A stretch of DNA of 6,593 nucleotides from Akkermansia muciniphila (GTDB lineage Bacteria > Verrucomicrobiota > Verrucomicrobiia > Verrucomicrobiales > Akkermansiaceae). The number at the start of each line of letters is the position of its first letter. Within the stretch, counting starts at the first letter, position 1. The stretch spans positions 1-6,593 of the forward strand of contig CALPMD020000071.1 in the NCBI GenBank assembly GCA_943324575.2, given 5' to 3'. Shown here one piece after another: positions 1 through 5,251 of the stretch. Both the position numbers and the translations under genes were made by a program. The notes under the pieces are model-generated. The model saw only the letters and a program-made list of their open reading frames with translations. It made no database searches and was not told the origin of the DNA.

Positions 1-416
1 AGCATCAAAATGGAAAACGGCGGCTTCTCTGAAAAGCCAGTCCACTGCGCATTGGCCGTGCGGGCCGCATCGAGCGCCTTGCGCGCTTCGCCCATGCTGG
101 CGAGAACTTTGAGATGGCGATTGGCCGTGAGGATGGTCTGCTCTAGAAAGCGACGATGATCAGCGAGCGCTCCGGAATCAACGCCGGGTGGCAGTTGGGT
201 TTCAGCACCGGGTTCGTTGAGTCGGGCCAGCGCGGCCCGAGCTTCCTTGATCCAGAGTTGCAGTCGCGCCTCGGTTTCTTCCGGTTTTTCCGAGATAGGC
301 GCTTGCTCCGTCGCCACCGCCTTGGTGGGCAGTCCTGGAATCTGCGCCTGCACCTGCGAGGAAAAAACCAGCAGAACAAGGAGAGGAGCCAGCCATCGCT
401 GAAATGAGTTTTTCAT
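1..416 (-). CDS. Exported protein, probable N-terminus of a large MscS-type mechanosensitive channel (partial)
   Basis: Only the first 138 codons are present; the frame is open to the left edge of the window. The start is the ATG at 416-414 (MKNSFQRW). It is followed by a textbook signal peptide: basic n-region, hydrophobic core LAPLLVLLVF, and a likely cleavage after VQA at residue 24. The mature part is helical and rich in charged residues and alanine, with a probable coiled coil at about 46-122. It carries a PPGV motif (76-79) followed by a DHRRFLEQ helix (86-93), and ends near the edge in WTGF..KPPFS (125-135). From memory, this arrangement is typical of the periplasmic N-terminal region of large MscS/MscK-like channels, which release solutes on membrane tension. 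The channel domain lies outside the window, so function is inferred. The gene begins 15 bases after the rsgA stop on the same strand, suggesting co-transcription. No Shine-Dalgarno is visible. It could instead be another coiled-coil envelope protein. Confidence 0.65.
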   Translation of the reverse strand, partial: MKNSFQRWLAPLLVLLVFSSQVQAQIPGLPTKAVATEQAPISEKPEETEARLQLWIKEARAALARLNEPGAETQLPPGVDSGALADHRRFLEQTILTANRHLKVLASMGEARKALDAARTANAQWTGFSEKPPFSILM

Positions 417-431
417 AAGTGAAGTGGGTGG

Positions 432-1532
432 TCAGAGATCCCCCCGCACGTCCTTTTCTAACTGGATGCGGTCGTTGAGATTTCTTGCTTTAACGCTGTT
501 GCGCTTGGCCCAGCGCTCGACGGCCATTTGGCGCTTCTCGGTGCGTTTTTTCAGCGCGGCGATTTCGGTTTCGAGGTTGAGGAAGTTTTCGTAACGAGCG
601 GGATCGAGGGTGCCGCCGTCCACCGCCGCACGGATCGCGCAGTGGGCGTCCTTCCGGTGGCTACAGTCAGAGAATTTGCAGTCGGACGTCAGCGTAGCGA
701 CATCGGCGAAACTGTCGCGGAGAGTCGTCTCGTCAGTCCACATCTGGATTTCCCTCATCCCGGGGTTGTCGATGAGCATGCCCGTGACGGGTAGGGGCAC
801 AAGTTCGCGAGAAGTGGTGGTGTGGCGGCCCTTGCCCGTGATTTCATTGCACTCGCTGGTCCACTGCCATTCGTCTCCGTAAAGCTGATTGACGAGGGTG
901 GACTTGCCCACGCCGCTCGATCCAACGACGCACATGGTGATGCCTTTTTTGAGGTATTTTTTGAGAACTTTCAGGCCCTGACCGCTCACCGCGCTGGTCA
1001 CGTGGACGCTGGCGCCATCCCACAGCGCGGCGATTTCTGCGGCGGCGGCCTGACTTTGTTCGATCGGGAAAAGGTCGGACTTGTTCACCAGGACCACCGC
1101 CTTCGCACCACTGCGGCCGATGAGCATGAAATAGCGTTCCATCCGCCGAATGTTGTAATCGGGCCCCGCATCGGTAACGACCGCCACGTAATCGATGTTC
1201 GCGCCGATGACTTGGGCCTGCGAGCTGTTGCCTGGCATTTTACGGGAAAAGCAAGTGCGCCGTGGCAAGGTCGCGCGAATGACGTGGGGCTGGTTTTCAT
1301 CGCCCAGTTCGACAGCCACCCAGTCGCCGACGGCAGGCAGATCCGCGTCGCAAGTGGCCTCGTGCCAGACGCGACCGCAGAGGATGACGTCGATTTCCTC
1401 GCCACCTTTGATGAAGGCACCGTAATTAATCACGGTCTCGCGGATGAGCCGCGCAGGAACCCAGCCCTTGCCGCTGTATGCCGCGAAGGCTTTTTCAAAA
1501 TCCGTGTCCCATCCCAGTTCCTTCAATGTCAT
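432..1532 (-). CDS. rsgA: Ribosome small subunit-dependent GTPase RsgA
   Basis: A complete 366-residue protein, close to the usual RsgA length of about 350. RsgA binds the 30S subunit in the cytoplasm and uses GTP hydrolysis in late maturation and release of assembly factors. The GTPase motifs occur in the circularly permuted order that defines the family: G4 NKSD at 150-153, G5 TSAVSG at 179-184, G1/P-loop GSSGVGKST at 204-212, G2 region RHTTT at 236-240 and G3 DNPGMRE at 255-261. An N-terminal OB-fold region covers roughly residues 30-105. The C-terminal zinc finger has all ligands in CX4CXHX5C spacing: C285, C290, H292 and C298. The tail (about 320-366) is helical and basic, fitting rRNA contact. 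The start at 1532 gives the expected LGW...F N-terminus, although no Shine-Dalgarno precedes it. It diverges from the glycoside hydrolase gene and is followed after 15 bases by the mechanosensitive-channel-like gene. Identification is firm. Confidence 0.97.
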   Translation of the reverse strand: MTLKELGWDTDFEKAFAAYSGKGWVPARLIRETVINYGAFIKGGEEIDVILCGRVWHEATCDADLPAVGDWVAVELGDENQPHVIRATLPRRTCFSRKMPGNSSQAQVIGANIDYVAVVTDAGPDYNIRRMERYFMLIGRSGAKAVVLVNKSDLFPIEQSQAAAAEIAALWDGASVHVTSAVSGQGLKVLKKYLKKGITMCVVGSSGVGKSTLVNQLYGDEWQWTSECNEITGKGRHTTTSRELVPLPVTGMLIDNPGMREIQMWTDETTLRDSFADVATLTSDCKFSDCSHRKDAHCAIRAAVDGGTLDPARYENFLNLETEIAALKKRTEKRQMAVERWAKRNSVKARNLNDRIQLEKDVRGDL

Positions 1533-1723
1533 TCGCTGGGGAGTTTAGCGCACCGTACGCGGCTGTCGATTCCTGCGTTGGGTCACTGGGGAAATCAATT
1601 TTTTCAGGCGAGGGGTCGGGAGAGCAGTTGCACTACCCTTAAAGTGGGCTATTTTAATGAGTCGTGAATTCTTGGTCATACGACCCTGCAGTTCGCATTC
1701 CCACGCTACCCCCCAAGCGAATG
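1530..1723. repeat. Near-perfect inverted repeat at the two divergent gene starts
   Basis: The left arm CATTCGCTGGGG (1530-1541) covers the rsgA start codon. The right arm CCCCAAGCGAATG (1711-1723) ends 1 base before the ATG of the glycoside hydrolase gene. The reverse complement of the right arm matches the left arm except for one extra T. The arms are about 170 bases apart and bracket the whole divergent intergenic region. They could be paired binding sites for a shared regulator, related translation-initiation contexts, or chance. Nothing else in the sequence decides between these. Confidence 0.3.
1628..1655 (+). promoter_or_regulatory. Candidate sigma70-like promoter for the three-gene block
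   Basis: A -35-like TTGCAC (1628-1633) is separated by 16 bases from a -10-like TATTTT (1650-1655). This would start transcription near 1662 and give a leader of about 60 bases before the ATG at 1725. On the opposite strand the same AT-rich box reads TAAAAT (1656-1651), a 5-of-6 match to a -10 element pointing toward rsgA, but without a convincing -35. The region may therefore hold overlapping back-to-back promoters. The call rests on consensus resemblance only; promoter consensus in the host group is uncertain. Confidence 0.35.
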
Positions 1724-1724
1724 T

Positions 1725-3968
1725 ATGTTGCGATGTCTGCCATGGAATTTTTTGGTGAAACATGCCGCGAGGCGCTATGGCGTGCTCGATCCCGCGACAT
1801 TGTTGGCGCGAATGCGCCGCTTTTCACAACCGTCTGAAGTCGCAGAGCCGCTGGAATTACTCCGGGCTGGCATCATTTTTCACGCCCGCGGACTGGTGAA
1901 TGCCAGAGCCATTCAGCACAATCTTGACTGGGTCTGGCCCTACTGGGTGGAGCGACAGTTTAACCCAGCGGACCCGTCATTTGTGCCGCGGGCGTTTTCT
2001 TTCAGTCATATCAATCTGACTCACCGCAATTGGACGGCGGTGGGCCTGCCCGGACTCCCCATCTATCCGATTGTTGATCCCCGCGGCTTAGTCACGCCAT
2101 TGCATGATGGCTGGTCGCTCGACTTCTGGATTGTGACGGATGGTGGACGGCGTCTGTTGCCCAGTAAGCTCGATGATGCAGCGGTGAGCCAGCGCCTGCG
2201 GCTTAGTCCCACATTGGAGGTCGTGACGACGTGTGAAAAGGAGGGGCTGCATCTCGAACTCGCCACGCGCATGGTGCCCACGGAATCGGGGTCAGCGGAA
2301 GTTTGTACGGAGGTTTCCGCAACGTCAAATGAGGACGGGTGGGTGGTGGTCGCAGTGCGGCCTTACAATCCAGAAGGAGTGCAATTCATCGAACGCATCG
2401 AGCTGGATGCGACGGCTAATGCATTTCGCGTCAATGAGGAAGCGAGCGTGCGACTGGAAGAACGGCCAGATTCGATCCGTATGGCCCATTATGCCGAAGG
2501 CGATGTGGATTTGAATGCCTCGGAAAAGATCGAACCGCATGAGGTCAACTGCCGTGTCGGGATGGCGACCGCGGCCGCACTCTTCCGACTTCGTGCACAA
2601 TCTCCACGCGAGTTGAAGGTGAGCGTGACCTTGGAGCGCGATTTCAAGAGTTTGGCGACTGCGGCAAATACCCGCCTGACTTGGCGGGAAGCCGTTCAAG
2701 ATACCGCCGAGCTCGTCCTGCCCGATGAGCGGATGCAATTCCTCTACGCCGCAGCAGTGCGAACCCTGATCCTGCTTTCCGCGGATGAGTTGGTACCCGG
2801 GCCGTATACCTATCGTCGCTTCTGGTTTCGCGATGCTTGCTTGATGCTGCATCCGCTCATCGCCATCGGTCAGATCGACCGCGCCGAACGGATTTTGGCC
2901 AGCTTTCCATCGCGGCAAAATCACGCGGGCTATTTTCTATCGCAGGAGGGCGAGTGGGATTCCAACGGCCAAGTGCTGTGGATTGCCGCTCGCTTCGCGG
3001 AGTTGTCGGGGAGACGGTTGAGCCGCGAGTTGGAATTGTCGCTGCGCAAGGGAATGCGCTGGCTGGCAAAGAAGCGCTGTCCGGCAAACGCGCCGATGGC
3101 GACGCGTGGTCTCTTGCCCGCCGGCTTCAGCGCCGAGCATCTAGGGCCTAATGACTACTACTATTGGGACGATTTTTGGGCCTGCGGCGGATTGAAAGCG
3201 ATGGCGGGTTATTGGCGAAAAAACGGCGATACGGCCATGGCGGACGATGCCGAAACGCTTGCCGCCGATTACACCCGAAGCCTCGAAGCCAGCATTGCTT
3301 CGATTCCTGTTTCACGTTCAAAAGGGGCGATTCCTGCGGCACCCGGGCGGCGGATGGATGCAGGCGCGATCGGGTCGATGGTCGCGGATTACCCGCTTCA
3401 ACTTTACCCACCCAGTGAGTCGAGATTGGCAAAAACAGCACAGTTTCTGATCGGGAGCTGTTTCCAGCGGGGTGGGTTTTTTCAAGAAATGATCCACTCC
3501 GGGATCAACGCCTATCTTACGCTCGACCTTGCGCAGACCTTGCTGCGAGCCGGCGATCCTCGCTTCGCCGCGCTTTTGCGCAGTGTGGCGGAGCTGGCGT
3601 CACCCACCGGCCAATGGCCCGAAGCCATTCACCCGCAGACGCTGGGAGGCTGCATGGGCGATGGCCAGCATGGGTGGGCTGCGGCGGAGTGGATCATGAT
3701 GATGCGAAACTGCTTTGTGCGCGAAGAGGTCGACGGTCTTGTGATCGGCTCCGGCATTCTTCCCGAGTGGCTGGCGGGCGGCAGCGAAATTAGCTTCGGG
3801 CCGACACACACCGCGTGGGGCTCGATCACTGTGCGTCTTGAAGGTCAGGAGCTGATGTTATCCACGCAGTGGCGAGGAGATGGCCCGCACATCAAGATTG
3901 CAGTGCCTGGATTTTTAGTCATCGAGGCAGACCCTTCGGTTTGCAGATTCCAACTTCAAAAATTATGA
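1725..3968 (+). CDS. Glycoside-hydrolase-like (alpha/alpha)6 toroid protein, GH15/debranching-enzyme-like
   Basis: A 747-residue protein without a signal peptide or membrane helix, so probably cytoplasmic. A distinctive N-terminal region holds QPSEVAEP (35-42), RAGIIFHARGL (47-57), AIQHNLDWVWPYW (62-74) and NLTHRNWTAVG (97-107). A beta-rich part follows to about 310, then a helical core (about 325-665) with blocks typical of six-hairpin glycosidases: YRRFWFRDA (363-371), EGEWDSNGQVLW (408-419), DYYYWDDFWACGG (477-489), GQWPEAIHP (629-637) and GDGQHGWAAAEW (645-656). A beta-rich tail follows (about 670-747). The order of beta domain, helical toroid and RDA / GEW.SNGQ motifs recalls GH15 glucoamylases and debranching enzymes. 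Acidic residues D482, D483 and E633 are candidate catalytic groups, by inference. The substrate is unknown; alpha-glucan or lipid-linked glycan is possible. The ATG at 1725 is the first start after the upstream in-frame TGA at 1665-1667; TTG 1752 and GTG 1755 are alternatives. Its TGA overlaps the ATG of the next gene, implying translational coupling. Confidence 0.8.
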   Translation: MLRCLPWNFLVKHAARRYGVLDPATLLARMRRFSQPSEVAEPLELLRAGIIFHARGLVNARAIQHNLDWVWPYWVERQFNPADPSFVPRAFSFSHINLTHRNWTAVGLPGLPIYPIVDPRGLVTPLHDGWSLDFWIVTDGGRRLLPSKLDDAAVSQRLRLSPTLEVVTTCEKEGLHLELATRMVPTESGSAEVCTEVSATSNEDGWVVVAVRPYNPEGVQFIERIELDATANAFRVNEEASVRLEERPDSIRMAHYAEGDVDLNASEKIEPHEVNCRVGMATAAALFRLRAQSPRELKVSVTLERDFKSLATAANTRLTWREAVQDTAELVLPDERMQFLYAAAVRTLILLSADELVPGPYTYRRFWFRDACLMLHPLIAIGQIDRAERILASFPSRQNHAGYFLSQEGEWDSNGQVLWIAARFAELSGRRLSRELELSLRKGMRWLAKKRCPANAPMATRGLLPAGFSAEHLGPNDYYYWDDFWACGGLKAMAGYWRKNGDTAMADDAETLAADYTRSLEASIASIPVSRSKGAIPAAPGRRMDAGAIGSMVADYPLQLYPPSESRLAKTAQFLIGSCFQRGGFFQEMIHSGINAYLTLDLAQTLLRAGDPRFAALLRSVAELASPTGQWPEAIHPQTLGGCMGDGQHGWAAAEWIMMMRNCFVREEVDGLVIGSGILPEWLAGGSEISFGPTHTAWGSITVRLEGQELMLSTQWRGDGPHIKIAVPGFLVIEADPSVCRFQLQKL
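3956..3968 (+). promoter_or_regulatory. Translational coupling junction (ATGA) with A-rich start context
   Basis: The ATG of the glycosyltransferase (3965-3967) and the TGA of the upstream gene (3966-3968) share the sequence ATGA, a classic stop-start overlap. There is no Shine-Dalgarno; the start is directly preceded by TCAAAAATT (3956-3964). The junction argues for this start over the in-frame ATG at 3869, which would add 32 residues with no family resemblance. The same 9-mer recurs just before the next gene start. Confidence 0.6.
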
Positions 3969-5251
3969 AAATCGCGATGTTCAGCAATAGCTACCTGCCT
4001 CACGTCGGCGGCGTGGCAAGGGCGGTGAAAACCATGGAAGATGCTTGTCGCAAGCAGGGACACGTAGTTCGGGTGATCGCGCCCGCGTTCGATGGCGCAG
4101 AGCCTTCTCCCAATGTTTTGCGCGTCCCGGCCATCCAGCACTTCAACGGCAGCGACTTCCCTTTGCAGTTGCCAGTTCCCAACTTGATTCGGGAGTTTAT
4201 CAAGGATTTTTCGCCCGACATCATTCATAGTCATCATCCATTCTTACTCGGGGACTCGGCCTTGCGTGAGGCTCGGAAAATGCGTGTGCCCATCGTCTTT
4301 ACCCACCACACACTCTACGAACGCTACACCCACTATGTGCCATTGGATTCGCCCGCTTTGAAGCGCGTGGCGATTCAGTTGGCCACGGATTACTGCAACC
4401 TCTGTGACCAAATCATCGCCCCCAGTGAAAGTATTGCACGCTTGTTACGGGAGCGCGAAGTCGTCACGCCGATCGCGGTGATTCCCACAGGCATCGACGT
4501 CGCACTTTATGCCAGCGGCGATGGCAAGCGATTCCGTGAAATGGCCGACATTCCGCCCGACGCCAAAGTCATCGGCCACGTCGGCCGTCTCGCGGAAGAG
4601 AAGAATCTCACCTTTCTAACAAAGGCTGTGGCCAGCTGCCTTCGGGATGACAGCAATGCCGTTTTCCTGATCGTGGGAGATGGTGAGGATCGCGAAGCGA
4701 TGCTGGCCATTCTTAATGAGAGCGCCAGCAATCATCAGATCCGCGCGGTGGGTACCAAAACGGGCACCGACCTTGCCGATGCCTACGCCGCGATGGATTG
4801 GTTTGTCTTTGCCTCCCAGTCTGAGACGCAGGGTCTCGTGCTCGCGGAGGCGATGGCGTCGGGCAAGCCTGTGATCGCCATCGATGGTCCCGGCGTGCGG
4901 GAAATCATCAAGGATGAGGAGAACGGTTTGCTTCTAAGCGGGCATGCCACCATTCGTGATTTTTCAACTGCGCTGAACTGCATTGTGCACGATCCCGAAC
5001 TGACACGATATTGTTCGGAACATGCGCGTCAGGCTGCCGCAGCTTACAGCGCAGATCTCTGTGCCCAGAGCTTACTGGATTGTTACGCGCAATTGATCGC
5101 GAGCCACACCCCGCCGTCACCGGCGAACCTCAAGCCTTGGGATCAATTCCTCACCGGCATTCACACCGAGTGGGATCTGCTGCGGGAAAAAATGTCGGCC
5201 GCCTCAGCCGCTGTGATTCAAACTTCAGCGATCAAAAATTCCCTTGATTAG
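3965..5251 (+). CDS. GT4 family glycosyltransferase, diacylglycerol-glycosyltransferase-like
   Basis: A 428-residue retaining GT-B glycosyltransferase expected to act at the inner face of the cytoplasmic membrane. The N-terminal Rossmann domain begins MKIAMFSNSYLPHVGGVARAV; the GGV loop (15-17) is the usual acceptor/phosphate loop. It contains HSHHPFLLG (88-96) and the block THHTLYERYTHYVP (113-126). The C-terminal nucleotide-sugar domain has PTGID (174-178), HVGRLAEEKN (205-214), VGDGEDR (237-243) and the EX7E motif within SETQGLVLAEAMASGKPV (E287 and E295). The HTLYERYTHY block and the following region resemble 1,2-diacylglycerol 3-glucosyltransferases and related lipid glycosyltransferases, so a membrane lipid acceptor is the best inference; a polyprenyl or phosphoinositide acceptor is also possible. 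The start at 3965 is chosen because it gives a canonical GT4 N-terminus and the ATGA overlap with the gene before. A tail of about 50 residues after 379 is less family-typical. The stop overlaps the presumed TTG start of the next gene. Confidence 0.93.
   Translation: MKIAMFSNSYLPHVGGVARAVKTMEDACRKQGHVVRVIAPAFDGAEPSPNVLRVPAIQHFNGSDFPLQLPVPNLIREFIKDFSPDIIHSHHPFLLGDSALREARKMRVPIVFTHHTLYERYTHYVPLDSPALKRVAIQLATDYCNLCDQIIAPSESIARLLREREVVTPIAVIPTGIDVALYASGDGKRFREMADIPPDAKVIGHVGRLAEEKNLTFLTKAVASCLRDDSNAVFLIVGDGEDREAMLAILNESASNHQIRAVGTKTGTDLADAYAAMDWFVFASQSETQGLVLAEAMASGKPVIAIDGPGVREIIKDEENGLLLSGHATIRDFSTALNCIVHDPELTRYCSEHARQAAAAYSADLCAQSLLDCYAQLIASHTPPSPANLKPWDQFLTGIHTEWDLLREKMSAASAAVIQTSAIKNSLD
5232..5251 (+). 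promoter_or_regulatory. Overlapping stop and presumed TTG start
   Basis: The glycosyltransferase stop TAG (5249-5251) lies just downstream of an in-frame TTG (5244-5246) that opens the phosphodiesterase frame, giving an 8-base overlap. TCAAAAATT (5232-5240), identical to the 9-mer directly before the glycosyltransferase ATG, lies 3 bases upstream. No ATG or GTG occurs in this frame between the in-frame stop at 5214-5216 and 5400. The ATG at 5400 falls after the metal-binding DG motif, so the start must be non-ATG. TTG at 5268 and 5277 are alternatives. Confidence 0.45.

Noticed and set aside
143..402. Several 60-83 codon frames on both strands near the left edge
   Set aside because: They are alternative frames of the signal-peptide-bearing partial gene at 1-416, which has the better protein character.
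1569..1598. A possible rsgA promoter on the minus strand with TTGATT and AGGAAT
   Set aside because: The -10-like element matches only half of the consensus and lacks the key second-position A.
822..1667. A 281-codon open frame on the plus strand opposite rsgA
   Set aside because: It lies antisense to a firmly identified gene with all GTPase motifs, its translation shows no family motif, and long antisense frames are expected in GC-rich coding DNA.
1721..1834. A 37-codon frame starting at the ATG 4 bases before the glycoside hydrolase start
   Set aside because: It overlaps the conserved N-terminus of the larger gene in another frame and shows no sign of being a real leader peptide.
2325..2924. 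A 199-codon open frame on the minus strand inside the glycoside hydrolase gene
   Set aside because: It is fully antisense to a gene with conserved blocks on both sides and its translation shows no recognisable domain.
3869..3964. Upstream in-frame ATG extending the glycosyltransferase by 32 residues
   Set aside because: The extension overlaps the preceding gene by 100 bases and adds residues unlike a GT4 N-terminus, whereas the ATG at 3965 gives MKIAMFSNSYLP and a stop-start overlap.
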